The notes: a model not told the origin generated them from the sequence alone. DNA of 64,000 bases from Isoetes taiwanensis (GCA_021234155.1 JAJEKV010000005.1:17470089-17534088); one strand, 5' to 3'. Positions 33,987-47,494 are shown, counted from the stretch's first letter. Numbers and translations are program-made.

Positions 33987-36180
33987 AGTGGTATGTAAAT
34001 TTAAACACAAGTCATGATATTTCTTGCAATTCGCATATTGAAGGTACATAATTGCTTGACATTTAATTGTGATTCTAGTATTCAATGAATAACCATTTAG
34101 ACACAAGCAACAAATAAATCCCCAAAGTTTGAACCCAGACTATTCCAATCTAGGCATCGACTAATTTCACCTTATAAGTGGTACCAAGACATGCCTCGAG
34201 CAATGTTGGAGAATCCTTTTTCCTCCTATCGGAAAATTTCATGTAGTTTTTCATGTAGACAACGGGATCCCATTTCACAAAGACAAAGAAAATTCAAAAT
34301 ATAATCAAATCATTACCACTTATAACCAAGCAGTCGAGCTACAATATCACATTAGAACCAAATCAAAATGCTACGTTGTATCAATGCCATAATTTATGCA
34401 ACAACCTAGAATATGAAGGATCCTATAAGGTGGCAGATGGTGAACTAAAGAAGGCATATGTTATATGCCTCCTTAGTCTAGACGAAATTCTGTCTCTTAA
34501 GCTGGATGCTTAAAGAATCCTTTGCAAAGGAATGCATACTTACAGAAAGCTTTGGAAAGGAAGCTCTCACGCTTGCATGAAGATTAGTAGAGTCAACCTC
34601 CATTGCATGCTCCTCAAGAGTAATTCTATTTGAATTAATGTTCTGATGGGAGATTTCCATTTAATTGGATTGAGATTACTATGAAGAAGTTGTAGATTGT
34701 TTAGGCTCCTGACCTATGAAAGTATGGACATTGGAAAGTTGAGTTGCAGGTACCATGTTGTAGATTCTTAAAGATTGCTTTAGGCCTTGAAGAATTCAAC
34801 AATAAGAAACGAGACATAGCTGTGCAAAATCCTAGTCAAATAGCATTTACCGATTTAAATTAGTGATTTATGTATGGATATCTTCATCTTACCAAGAAAG
34901 AACAAAGCTGGATTTTTACAAATGATAAATTGAAGGGATAAAAAAACATAAGAGAGATACATGTTTACCTTTCAGAATTCTGCAACTCAGTAGTAATTAG
35001 ACTGAATACATCGAAAATGGGAGTGCCAAACATTTATCTGGGTCTCAGACTCACAATTGTTATTCTAGCTCTGTAAGTTACTGTTTAGTTCTCATTCCAT
35101 CTTTCAAAAGCACACACCCTTGCATAAAACTTGCTGGGCAACCAACATTCAAGAAAATGCCCGTTCTGCAACTCCGGTTGAATGAATCGATTGCTTTGCT
35201 TCTTGTAATCTGATCCATTGGGTCTCAAGCTGTTGAATGTTTGGAACTTTGGTCTAGGTGAATCCTTCCCCTATCTGGGTTAAATCAAAGTGCTTCCACA
35301 ATTGTTAATCCCTTTGCGATGCTGGTCTGGTGGGTACAAACTTCTCCTGCTGCAACTATGTAAAAGGGCTCGACTCCAGTGTGTTGTGTAAGGTATGTTT
35401 TTCTTTTCCTCTCCCTTTTTTTTTTTTAATCTTGCAATTTGGACAGTCGTGGGTGATTACTTAGAAAATTAAATTGTTCTGAGTCTGACATGCTATAAAT
35501 GCCGGTTAAAACTTTGCTACCGACCAGTCTGACAATCGGACAAACTCCTTGTGCCCCGGACTTTCCCCAACGTTGCCTCAAGGATAGTATATGATAGTAT
35601 ATGGCGAAGAATAACTCATATACCATAAGGAACAACGTATGTTAGGCAAACGGCTAAATTTCTTGTGGAAACATTTTATTACCATTTTTCCCGCTTATGT
35701 TAATGCATTTCAAATTTTTTGCAGCTTGGATTTTTGAAGAGCCTTTCGTATGGCACTCTTCTCCTTATGAAGCGGTTAAGAGATCGGCGATGGTGGCAGA
35801 GGAGCTGGAGCAGTGGCAGCAAAGTTTTCATACCCAACAGATGTGGCGAATGATCTTAGTCCGATAAGAAGTAGGAGCTCGATGTTTCATATGTGTAAGG
35901 CAACTTCACAAATCTGTGTTTGATACACAGAGAACCCGTTCCAGCGAGTTCTAGCTCTAAAAAGTTGGAAGGCTAGATCCACAGGTTATCTTATGGCGAT
36001 GGTGCTCCTTAATGCGGCCAGGTATGCATCTGTTCAATCCTTTAGATTTCTTATTTTTTTTGCTCGAACAAAACCGGGTATTTGCTTCCTTCTGCATGAT
36101 GCTTGAATCCGGAAATAATGCTGCATATTGAACGTCAAACAATAATAGGCATTCAACCCTTCTTTTTTTTCCAGCTTGGC
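33987..36180. other. No gene recognised
   Basis: AT-rich sequence without convincing frames or repeats. Plus-strand 35720-35840 is somewhat more GC-rich and could be 5' untranslated or promoter sequence for the Bet3-like fragment that follows, but nothing proves it. Confidence 0.35.
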
Positions 36181-36194
36181 TGGAGCTTGAAAAA

Positions 36195-36710
36195 TCCTCT
36201 GTAGCAGAAAGCAGAACTCGGCTATGGCAGGGTCCAGCGATAAGATTAGGTAAAGCTTTTTCTGTCTTAAGCTTTTTTCTGCAAGATTTTCTAACCATTT
36301 GCTTCTATTCAGTTTTGTTTTTTGCGCTTGTAGCACAAAGCTTGGCTATGGCAGGGTGATAAGATTAGGTAAGGCCATTGGTCCTTTTCTGTCTTAAGCT
36401 TTCCTCTGCAATTTTTTTTTTAATTTTTTGCTTCTATTCTTTCTTTTTTTCGTCTGTAGCACAAAGCTCGACTATGGCAGGGTCCAGCGTAAGATTAGGT
36501 AAGGCCCTTTTCTGTCTCAAGCTTTCTTTTGGAAGATTTTTTAAAACTTTTGCTTCTCTCTTGTTAGGTAAATCTGTTTCTTCAGAACCCGAGATTAATT
36601 TCTAATTCAATGTTTTGTAGAATGCTGAGCTTTTTTACTTTGACATACGGGACAATTGTGCGCCAGTTGCTCATTGAGTTTGAGATATCGAAGAAGTGTC
36701 CTTTATACAG
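36195..36710 (+). pseudogene. TRAPP Bet3-like gene start, first exon in triplicate
   Basis: Exon 2 (36621-36710) lies between TTTTGTAG and GTTAAG and encodes FFTLTYGTIVRQLLIEFE. This matches the N-terminal FTLTYGxxVxQL core of Bet3/TRAPPC3, a vesicle-tethering TRAPP subunit. Upstream, a putative first exon starting ATGGCAGGG and ending AGATTAG|GTAA occurs three times, with ATGs at 36224, 36348 and 36474 (periods 124 and 126 bp). Copy 1 is open (MAGSSDKIR) and joins exon 2 in phase; copy 2 stops after three codons; copy 3 is frameshifted. The conserved NAELF residues appear only in another frame, which implies an extra T in exon 2. I found no later Bet3 exons up to 39 kb, so this looks like a gene fragment. 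Identification rests on one short motif. Confidence 0.55.
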
Positions 36711-39270
36711 GTTAAGTACCTTAAGATTATAAAAAGTTTCTATTGTTGCTATGCTAGTAGTTGCTAATTGTACAAGTACTTTTTAAAGCTTGCATAGTTT
36801 CGTACATCTTGATATTTTTCCTGTATAGTGGCATAGGTTTGCAGCCAGCTGTTTAAACCATGGATTATACTTAATATTTCTTTGAATGATTACTGAGAGG
36901 TTATAATGCCTGATATGGTAATAGTAGCTTATTGGAAAAATGGGTCATAATGACTACATCCAAGAAATTTATTACTATTTTTCTAAAAATGTCAAATGAA
37001 GGCCTTCTGAGCATAAAAAACAGTTGAACGATATTTTAGATTATTCAATGACTTGTTACATGCTTGTGCTTTGACTAGTGGAATGGGTTGTTAACTGTTA
37101 CATACATGCACTTATGGCTGACCCTCTGCCACTTATGAGTTTGAAACTTCATGGATTGATTTCCTGTATCTGGTTGTTTGAATATTGATTTACTCTAGAT
37201 GCCTATGTACATAAAGCTGCAGTTTCAGCAGCCTATGCCTGATGGATAAAGTTAAGCTTGTAAAAAGCTTGAAATGTTGATGCTTACCAGTAGCTGCTGC
37301 GTGCAGCCACATGCATGCGCGCTTAAGGTTGGACTGGCTATATCCTTCATGTATAGTGTTGTGATATCCTTAGTACAGTCTTAGAGTTGCAAGTTGACAG
37401 CTTGAGCTCTTAGTTTGCGGCGCTAAGGTAGTTTGTTAAAGTAGTCTTATGGGCAGCATAGCATAGACTTGCACTAATAAATTCAAGACCAAATATTTGG
37501 CTATCTATTAGGGTAGTTTATGGAATAAGGAAAATTGTTGTGCTTCTAAGGTCCTAAAATTAGAACTATCTATGATTGAGGCATACGTAACTGTGGTAAG
37601 CAGTTTACTCGTTGGTTATTTCCAAAGTCTAAGACAGCTAGTCAGCTAAAACAGATTTATCTAGTTAATTTGTTGATGAAGATTATAAATGTTCTTGTAT
37701 GGTGCTAATAATAAATCCTTTTCCAGAAATGCCTTGTACTTCTACTCTGCACCGTTTTATATGCTAAACTAGGGTTTTTGGTGTCTTTCTGTGATCAGGT
37801 CCATTGTACTGGTTGATCTATGCAACCATATAGGTGACTATGTTCGAGCATATACAGCATATACAACTTGAATGGACTTGCTTGGGTTCAATTCCCAAAA
37901 TGCTTTTTTAAAACTACATTAGAAAGAACATGTCTTATTGTATGAAAAACAACACATACAAACAATGAAAATAACATGTAGACAATTGAAAGAAAACTAT
38001 GCCAAAAAAAATTACATGTGAACACCACGGGTTGTTTTGGATGAAGACCACACCTAAAAACCTTGTGTTGTTTTTGTTTTTGAGCGAAAATCATACATAG
38101 AATTTATGCGTGGCATATTCGCCCCTTATTCCTTAATCTATACCGTACATAAAGTTCCTCGTTTGTGGGGTATGCAAGTACAAAATTTGCTATACTGTAT
38201 AACAAGATTCGCAAAATACTATAAGATTTCAAGCAGAATACTATATGGTGTTGATTTCGTACGTGCAAAATACAATTATGAAGGCTCTCGCTGCCCTACG
38301 TCACCCCCCGTGTGAATATGCACCCAAACCAAAGGGGGTTTAAGGGGGATTTTAATTTAAATGTGTTGGACCCAATGGTTGTGTTAATTAATGTCAATGG
38401 TAGTTATGTGTTGATTGTTAATGTCAATGGTTGTTATGTGTTGGGGGATTTAATTTTATATGTTGGATGTTAATGGTTTGTGTTGCAAAAAAATTTTTTT
38501 GGCCCCTTCGGGGCCTTAGGGACGTCCCCCCCGGTGTGACAAAAACTTTAGAATTCAAACCAGAACAAAACTAGAATTCATTTGAGGCTTTCATCACCTG
38601 TAGCTTTCGAATTTGATCACAATAAAACAAATAGAACATAAGTAAAATTTACCATAAAGATAGAGCAGATTGATCCCTTATTCTGGAAGTCATAAAGTTT
38701 GCAACACAAAGAAAACCCCCTGTTATTATGCTACATATTGTTACTTCCGCTACAACTATTTCTCTTTCACAATGACACCATTGTTTATCAATCCATATGA
38801 TTTTGGATGCTCCGTCTCTAACTTAAAGGTAATGCATGATTCACCTTACGGTTTGATTAAAGTTCCAAACCTACAAATTAAATGCATTGTTGTGGCCACT
38901 TTGCTTGGCCCCATCTACGGACATGGAAAAGGGCGTGGAATAATCCGCATGTTGTGTGCATAAGAATCCATTTGTTGATTGAAGCTAAAGGTCGGCTATT
39001 ATGAACAATCCGGCAGCGGGGAATATCCAAGAGTTGGAAGCAAACAGAGGGGCCTAAACTTGAATCTGCAAAGAAATCTTAGGAAGGAAAACAAAGGGGG
39101 TTTTGGCAAAGACTACATTGTAGAATCGGGGAAACCAATACCTTGTAAAAAAAAAAAACATTATGCTAATCAAGAAACATTAAAAAACAAATACCTTTGT
39201 AAGTGTGAGCAAAAAATCCATCTCGTGGTAGTAAAATTCACTCCAGCAATAAGAATCCAAGAGGGCAAGT
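36711..39270. other. No gene recognised
   Basis: No supported exon. At 38365-38445 a ~30-bp unit (TTAATGTCAATGGTTGTTATG-like) is repeated about twice. At 38282-38540 the phrase ACGTC(A)CCCCC...GTGTGA brackets a block containing CCCCTTCGGGG, a possible small insertion of unknown type. Confidence 0.35.
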
Positions 39271-39407
39271 ACACATGCATATGCACACATGCACACATGC
39301 ACATGCACTTGCACTTGCACTTGCACATGCACATGCACAATACACATGCACATGCACATGCATACACATGCACATGCATGTGCACATGCACGCACAAACA
39401 CATGCAG
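39271..39407. repeat. Hexanucleotide (CACATG/CACTTG)n microsatellite
   Basis: Irregular repeats of ACATGC, ACTTGC and ACACATGC. The His/Met/Cys-rich ORFs on both strands across it are artefacts. Confidence 0.95.
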
Positions 39408-39893
39408 AGAAAGACAACAACCCTCGGATTGTTCCCATCAACGAAAATCAACGGCCCATAAATGGTGCACTCTAGAAATACTATTTAGTACACCTCAACG
39501 AATACAACAACGAAATCATAGAAAAACCATGTGAAAAAACGTATAAAAATCTAAAAGTAACCCCCTGTTATTGTGCTACATATTTTTATCTAAAAACTAT
39601 GATGAAAATCAAAGATTAAAACTACGTGTTGTTTTTGCCTAACAATCATGCATGAAAATTACGCGTTGTTTTTGTGTGAAAAACCACACATAAAAACTAC
39701 GTGTTATTTCTAGCATTTTCGGAACAATACTATGCATGGTCTTTAGGTGTTATTTTTTTGCAAAAAAGACGGCAAAAAACTACACATAGTGCACATTTTG
39801 GGGTTATAGTGAAACTGCCCAAATAAGATCATCTGATTTTCCTAAAGATTTCAACCTCCGAAGAGCTTGTCTCTGAACTATAATAAGTGCTTC

Positions 39894-42800
39894 GCAGATA
39901 CTAATTTTGATGATGCAGATACTAATTTTGGAGACCATTAACGCAGGATATAAACAGAATGAAGCGAGTCTTATTGTGAAAACGATATTCAGTAGCAAAA
40001 AATTCAATGACTTCAAGATGAAGTGAAAGATTTACAAAGACAGGTAAGAAATTTTTAACAATTCGGGGATGTTAGATGACATATTCAACAAAACTTGGAC
40101 TTATTCATATTTAATGGATAGCACTTCAACGATGCCATTATTAGAATATATGTATTGTTTAATTCTTCTTGATTGTTATAATTTTTATAAGTTTTAACAC
40201 CCTAATGGTTATCAAAGTATAAATTTCATTTTCAAACTAATTTTATCTATTTAGAATTAGCTATATTTCAAGGATATAAAATTTCAAATCTTCAGTTATT
40301 TAGCAAATTTAAAACTTGACAATCATGATAATTTCTAAATGATATTCGATGTTTTGGTAAGTAATAACTTAAAACTATTATGAGAATTTTTACAATTTAC
40401 AAATCTTTACACTTTGAAAACACTTTACGAAATATTTTAGGTTGAATTAAATAATAAAGTTAATGGTTTAATAATAACTATTGAAAAAATTATTATTGAT
40501 GAAATAAAATATATTGAAAATTAATAATAATAAACTACTCCAAAAAAAATTAATTGAAACATAAACATAATCATACAAAGTTTTAACATAAAAGTAATTA
40601 TTTAATTCAATTTAAAACTGTCTTTATTGATAATATAACATTTTAATCATACAAATTTTATCTTAGATGAACATTTAATTACAAATAGATTAAAGTGAAG
40701 ATTAGTTTGAAAAGCTATTTCTTACTTTAATAACCATCATACTTTGATTAAGAAGAATAGAATAGAATAGAATTGTTTTTATCGTCCACGGAGACCAATC
40801 GGCCTATGGGACCCAATACAAAAAGCGCAGCAGTCACATTACTGCCCGTATTAAAAAACCCCCGCCCCGAAGGGTTTTCGAGGGAAAAACCGTGGCAGCA
40901 ATAAGACTGCTGACATCAATTAAATAGTTGACTGGGGGCATATCTGAGCCCTCAAGTCCAGTACTTCCTGAATGTATGATCCGAGTGAGCGCACCGAAGT
41001 CGTGCCCAGTATCATGTGTAGCTGCTCATCGCCCAATCAACCGAGCATAGCATGTCCGAATCGATCATATCTTTGGGCGGCTCACGGAAAGTGTGACACT
41101 CATCCTCAACAGCTCCGTCCCGGCGACCGACAAACCCTATCCCGGCGTGGCTCCCCAATCCATCGACTTGTCTCAATCCCAGGAGATGGTGGGCACCTGT
41201 CTTGAATAGAGGCGATATGCCCGCTTTTCATGGGCGGATGTGAGCGTAGGTAGCACTGTGGGCCTCGTTCTAATGTGGGATTTATGTGCTGCTTGTAATG
41301 TGCTGTTTTGACTTGCTCCAGAGCGCTGGAATCCCAAAGCTTACTGGAGAAACAAGCATCAAGGTAACATCTCAGGCTGTCACGATCTGCCTCTGTTTCT
41401 ATCTGGATGCACATGTGCTCCTGGACATTCCATCTAGTTAGCCACTGCACTCTTTTATCCTTCCAACAATTCTTGAGTCGTTGTGGTCCCATTGCCACTG
41501 CATAAGCCTGACATATATATATCATGGCGTTGTGATATAATCTTATCATGGCATCCTTGACGTATATATATCTATTAGATTTGAATAAGTCCAAAGTTTG
41601 TTCAACATATTATTTAGTATAAAATATATATTTTTATTTCCATATAAATGATTTAGCGTACCCTATTGTAAATGATGTTTATATAAACACCTAAGTCGTG
41701 TCATTCTCCTTGTTGTTTGTTGTTCCTTCTTAGTTTTTTTTGCAATTTTGTTGATTTGGGTAGTACTTTTGGTAGAAGAAAAGAGCAAAAAAGGACAAAG
41801 TACAATGGGCAATATTAATGAATGCATTCAAGAACACAACCTTGAATTCGAAGAGCTTGGAGCCAAGCTTGAGGCAAATTGTTAGAATTTGTTAGTTCAA
41901 AATATGTTTGTGTTAATTATTCCTCACTTTTTTTATGGGAGTCTACAGGCATCAGAAAGAAGATTTTGTGAGAAAGAACTGGAGCTAGATATAGTTGTTT
42001 CTAGGAGGGTAAGAGCTCTAAGAGTTGTAGAGATTACCTTTCATACAAATACTAAATGGGCTGTTACAAAACATACTTGAAGGAACATGCCAAGGCTGAG
42101 CTAAAATTGAAACTTGACACACGCAAAGATAGCTCGTAAGTAATTAATTTGAGTTGAATTTTATATTCAAATGAGAGTGATGATAAGTAGGAATAAAATA
42201 GTGAGTTTTGAAGGCATCAATGTATGTATATTGACTAAAAAGGAACGATAGAAAAATGGGCGGATACTAATTTTATGATGCAGATACTAATTTTAGAGAC
42301 CATTAACGCAGGATATGAACAGAATAAAGCGAGTCTTATTGTGAAAACGATATTCAGTAGCAAGAAATTCAACGACTTCAAGATGAAGTGAAAGATTTAC
42401 AAAGACAGGTAAGAAATTTTTAACAATTCGGGGATGTTAGATGACGTATTCAACAAAACTTGGACTTATTCATATTTAATAGATAGCACTTCAACGATGC
42501 CATTACTAGAATATATGTATTGTTTAATTCTTCTTGATTGTTATAATTTTTTTTAAGTTTTAACACACTAATGGTTATCAAAGTATAAATTTCATTTTCA
42601 AACTAATTTTATCTATTTAGAATTAACTATATTTCAAGGATATAAAATTTCAAATCTTCAGTTGTTTAACAAATTTAAAATTTGACAATCATGATAATTT
42701 CTAAATGATATTCGATGGTTTGGTAAGTGATAACTTAAAACTATTATGAGAATTTTTACAATTTACAAACCTTTACACTTTGAAAACACTTTACGAAATA

Positions 42801-45800
42801 TTTTAGGTTGAAATTAATTAAATAATAAAGTTAATGGTTTAATAATAATTATTGAAAAACTTATTATTGATGAAATAAAATATATTGAAAATTAATAATA
42901 ATAAACTACTCCAAAAAAAGATTAATTAAAACATAAACATAATCATATAAAGTTTTAACATAAAAGTAATTATTTAATTCAATTTAAAATTGTCTTTAAA
43001 TATTGTTATTTTGATAATATAACATTTTAATCATACAAATTTTATCTTAGATGAACATTTAATTATAAATAGATTAAAGTGAAGATTAGTTTGAAAAGCT
43101 ATTTCTTACTTTAATAACCATCATACTTTGATTAAGAAGAGTAAAAATATATATAATCTTATCATGGCCTCCTTGACGTATATATATTTATTAGATTTGA
43201 ATAAGTCCAAAGTTTGTTCAACATGTTATTTAGTATAAAATATATATTTTTATTCCCATATAAATGATTTAGCGTATCCTATTGTAAATGATGTTTATAT
43301 AAACACCTACGTCGTGTCATTCTCCTTGTTGTTTGTTGTTCTTTCTTAGTTTTTTTTGCAATTTTGTTGATTTGGGTGGTACTTTCGGTGGAAGAAAAGA
43401 GCAAAAAACGACAAAGTACAATGGACAATATTAATGAACGCATTCAAGGACACAACCTTAAATTCGAAGAGCTTGGAGCCAAGCTTGAGGCAAATTGTTA
43501 GAATGTGTTAGTTCAAAATATGTTTGTGTTAATTATTCCTCACTTTTTTTATGGGAGTCTACAGGCATCAGAAAGAAGATTTTGTGAGAAAGAACTGGAG
43601 CTAAATATAGTTGTTTCTAGGAGGGTAAGAGCTCTAAGAGTTGTAGAGATTACCTTTCATACAAATACTAAATGGGCTGTTGCAAAACATACTTGAAGGA
43701 ACATGCCAAGGCTGAGCTAAAATTGAAACTTGACACACGCAAAGATAGCTCGTAAGTAATTAATTTGAGTTGAATTTTATATTCAAATGAGAGTGATGAT
43801 AAGTAGGAATGAAATAGTGAGTTTTGAAGGCATCAATGTATGTATATTGACTAAAAAGGAACGATAGAAAAATGGGCGGATACTAATTTTATTATGCAGA
43901 TACTAATTTTAGAGACCATTAACGCAGGATATGAACAGAATAAAGCGAGTCTTATTGTGAAAACGATATTCAGTAGCAAGAAATTCAACGACTTCAAGAT
44001 GAAGTGAAAGATTTACAAAGACAGGTAAGAAATTTTTAACAATTCGGGGATGTTAGATGACGTATTCAACAAAACTTGGACTTATTCATATTTAATAGAT
44101 AGCACTTCAACGATGCCATTACTAGAATATATGTATTGTTTAATTCTTCTTGATTGTTATAATTTTTTTTAAGTTTTAACACCCTAATGGTTATCAAAGT
44201 ATAAATTTCATTTTGAAACTAATTTTATCTATTTAGAATTAGCTATATTTCAAGGATATAAAATTTTAAATCTTCAGTTATTTAACAAATTTAAAACTTG
44301 ACAATCATGACAATTTCTAAATGATATTCGATGGTTTGGTAAGTGATAACTTAAAACTATTATGAGAATTTTTACAATTTACAAATCTTTACACTTTGAA
44401 AACACTTTACGAAATATTTTAGATTGAAATTAATTAAATAATAAAGTTAATGGTTTAATAATAATTATTGAAAAAATTAATATTGATGAAATAAAATATA
44501 TTAAAAATTAATAATAATAAACTACTCCAAAAAAAGATTAATTAAAACATAAACATAATCATATAAAGTTTTAACATAAAAGTAATTATTTAATTCAATT
44601 TAAAATTGACTTTAAATATTGTTATTTTGATAATATAACATTTTAATCATACAAATTTTATCTTAGATGAACATTTAATTATAAATAGATTAAAGTGAAG
44701 ATTAGTTTGAAAAGCTATTTCTTACTTTAATAACCATCATACTTTGATTCAGAAGAGTAAAAATATATATAATCTTATCATGGCATCCTTGACGTATATA
44801 TATCTATTAGATTTGAATAAGTCCAAAGTTTATTCAACATGTTATTTAGTATAAAATATATATTTTTATTTCCATATAAATAATTTAGCGTACCCTATTG
44901 TAAATGATGTTTATATAAACACCTAAGTCGTGTCATTCTCCTTGTTGTTTGTTGTTCCTTCTTATTTGTTTTTGCAATTTTGTTGATTTGGGTGGTACTT
45001 TCGGTAGAAGAAAAGAGCAAAAAAGGACAAAGTACAATGGGCAATATTAATGAATGCATTCAAGGACACAACCTTGAATTCGAAGAGCTTGGAGCCAAGC
45101 TTGAGGCAAATTGTTAGAATTTGTTAGTTCAAAATATGTTTGTGTAATTATTTCTCACTTTTTTTATGGGAGTCTACAGGCATCAGAAAGAAGATTTTGT
45201 GAGAAAGAACTGGAGCTAGATATAGTTGTTTCTAGGAGGGTAAGAGCTCTAAGAGTTGTAGAGATTACCTTTCATACAAATACTAAATGGGCTGTTGCAA
45301 AACATACTTGAAGGAACATGCCAAGGCTGAGCTAAAATTGAAACTTGACACACGCAAAGATAGCTCGTAAGTAATTAATTTGAGTTGAATTTTATATTCA
45401 AATGAGAGTGATGATAAGTAGGAATGAAATAGTGAGTTTTGAAGGCATCAATGTATGTATATTGACTAAAAAGGAACGATAGAAAAATGGGCGGATACTA
45501 ATTTTATGATGCAGATACTAATTTTGGAGATCATTAACGCAGGATATAAACAGAATGAAGCGAGTCTTATTGTGAAAACGATATTCAGTAGCAAGAAATT
45601 CAACGACTTCAAGATGAAGTGAAAGATTTACAAAGACAGGTAAGAAATTTTTAACAATTCGGGGATGTTAGATGACATATTCAACAAAACTTGGACTTAT
45701 TCATATTTAATAGATAGCACTTCAACGATGCCATTACTAGAATATATGTATTGTTTAATTCTTCTTGATTGTTATAATTTTTTTTAAGTTTTAAGACACT

Positions 45801-46088
45801 AATGGTTATCAAAGTATAAATTTCATTTTCAAACTAATTTTATCTATTTAGAATTAACTATATTTCAAGGATATAAAATTTCAAATCTTCAGTTATTTAA
45901 CAAATTTAAAACTTGACAATCATGATAATTTCTAAATGATATTCGATGGTTTGGTAAGTGATAACTTAAAACTATTATGAGAATTTTTACAATTTACAAA
46001 TCTTTACACTTTGAAAACACTTTACGAAATATTTTAGGTTGAAATTAATTAAATACATAAAGTTAATAGTTTAATAATAACTATTGAA
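39894..46088. repeat. 1.6-kb macrosatellite, about 3.3 units, with exon-like content
   Basis: Equivalent points (GTTAGAATTTGTTAG) fall at 41881, 43498 and 45113, giving unit lengths of 1617 and 1615 bp. The array begins near CGCAGATACTAATTTTGATG (39894) and ends inside a unit at 46088. The units are nearly identical. Each unit carries three exon-like pieces on the plus strand: 5'-...TAG|CAAGAAATTCAACGA...AGACAG|GTAAGA (QEIQRLQDEVKDLQRQ); ATGGGCAAT... (MGNINECIQEHNLEFEELG); and a stretch after TCTACAG| starting ASERRFCEKELELD and ending LKEHAKAELKLKLD before GTAAGT. All are charged and heptad-like, as in a coiled-coil protein, but frames are broken between pieces. The first unit is interrupted by a LINE at 40753-41534. 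Confidence 0.88.
40753..41534 (-). mobile_element. 5'-truncated LINE inserted in the macrosatellite
   Basis: At the left edge is the tail (AGAAT on the plus strand, 40753-40773), then the conserved end ATCGTCCACGGAGACCAATC followed by GGCCTATGGGACCCAATAC. Next comes a stem region (CCCCCGCCCCGAAGGGTTTT). Further in, minus-strand frames encode the end of a LINE ORF2: the 162-codon frame 41594-41106 with GPQRLKNCWKDKRVQWLTRW, then a degraded Cys/His stretch and GSYIQEVLDLR. The macrosatellite resumes at about 41535. This copy shows which element the ~45-bp end belongs to. Confidence 0.78.
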
Positions 46089-46089
46089 A

Positions 46090-47494
46090 TGCTGATGAAA
46101 TTAAATTTGAATGAATCAATGGTATCACAAATGATCTTGGGCTACAGAATCCATCCAGTAACAGATTACCCTATCTGATGGGGATATTTAAAGCCCACAA
46201 AGGGGATTATAGATGGCTTTCAAATGCTCATAATACCATCTTTACTGAAATTTCAGACTTGTTGACTGTTGTGGAGTTATGGCCTGAAGTGTGCCATTGG
46301 AATTCATCTGGAATTAGGTTATGGATGAGAAACAAGGTCAACCCTTGTTGGCTTATAAACTCTTCATTTGATTTTGTTCTCAACCGTCCTTCCAAAATAT
46401 TCAATGTTTTCTCTATTGACATTACAAAATGTTATGAAAACATACCTCTGGAAGGGCAAGAAGGTATCGTTGAGGTTATCAGTGATGTTGCATTTCTTGT
46501 GTGGGATTTTACCTTTAGCTCAACTTGTTGTCAAGAATATAGCGGGCTCCTTCAGGGTGAAATGGAAAAAAGTTAATGATGACAACCATAATGAATTTGT
46601 TTTCACAAAACAGGTTTTTTGCAAGATCAATACATGGCTTTTGAGCCACTGCTACCTGCAGATGGGGTCTCAAATTTGGAGGCAAAAGAAAGGTATTCCA
46701 ATGGGGTTTTCAAGCAGTCCTACTTGGTGCAATCTTTATTTGGCATGGTTTGAGCTTAGATTTATTTTTAGGTTGGCAAAGATGAAAAGATTCAATGATA
46801 TTGCTAGATTCCAGTTCTCATCTAGATATATTGATGATTTGAGTATCATTAATGGTGGAAATTTGTCTGAGTTCTTCTGAATTGAATCTGATTGTACAAT
46901 CTACAATATGAACCTCTTGGGAGTTAAGGATGAAACAGAATACAGGCAAGACTCCAAGTTGGGATTTAAGATAAATTTCCTAAATGTATCGGTACAAGTT
47001 TTGGACCCTGTTATTGGGATATATCAGTACTCCAGATATGACAAGAGAAAGAAACTTGAGTTTAAGATTAACAGATTCATCAAAGCATGGGGATGTAGAC
47101 CGTACGGTCAGGCTTGTAAGGTCATTATCTCTCAATTTTTTCCTTTTGTATATGCTCACTCGAACTGCATGGCTGCTGCTGAAGATATCTATGATCTGAT
47201 GTGTACCTTTTGTGATAATGGTTTCTTAAAGAAGGACATCATCAGAATTGTCCTTAGAACACTCAAGGTTAACAATTTCCCTGGCCTTCCCTATGACATT
47301 GACGACCTTTCTAGGGTCCTGAAAAGAATCCTGTAAGTATGTATTCTTGTTTACTTTCGTGATTATTTCTGTTATGGGTTGGGTAGGGTCCCTGTGTTGC
47401 AACAGGGCCCTACTCTCCCTGTTGCAACTTTATTTTGATCTTATCTGTTTTAGGGACCTCCCAATCTGAGGTAGGAGGAAGGGGTTTTTTTTTT
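46090..47494 (+). pseudogene. Penelope-like reverse transcriptase, tail of upstream tandem copy
   Basis: The frames 46178-46576, 46368-46880 and 46908-47336 form one broken RT. Motifs in order: KAHKGDYRW near the start, FSIDITKCYENIPL (motif A), GIPMGFSSSPTWCNLY (motif B), SSRYIDDLSI (motif C, catalytic YIDD), FLNVSVQVLDPVIGIYQYSR, and a C-terminal helical part ending RVLKRIL. The KxHK, IPMG and RYIDD pattern is that of Penelope-like and telomerase-related RTs, not LINE or LTR enzymes. There is one frameshift between motifs A and B and one TGA after motif C. No GIY-YIG endonuclease is seen before the stop. The 3' part has a perfect hairpin and a T run, and the next element head starts at once. 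Confidence 0.75.
47396..47428 (+). promoter_or_regulatory. Perfect 12-bp hairpin in the element's 3' untranslated region
   Basis: GTTGCAACAGGG and its exact complement CCCTGTTGCAAC flank a 9-base loop, about 60 bases after the RT stop. It is the strongest RNA stem near the element's end and could be the RT's template-recognition structure. A weaker CCTC/GAGG stem follows just before the T run at 47486-47494. Confidence 0.6.

Noticed and set aside
39170-39534. Cys/His/Met-rich and Ala/His/Cys-rich ORFs of 66-160 codons
   Set aside because: They run across the CACATG microsatellite; composition and overlap in all frames show that they are artefacts.
41889-45311. Three tandem genes for a 63-66-residue protein
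   Set aside because: The frames are broken relative to the exon-like pieces around them and differ in start; they are parts of macrosatellite units.
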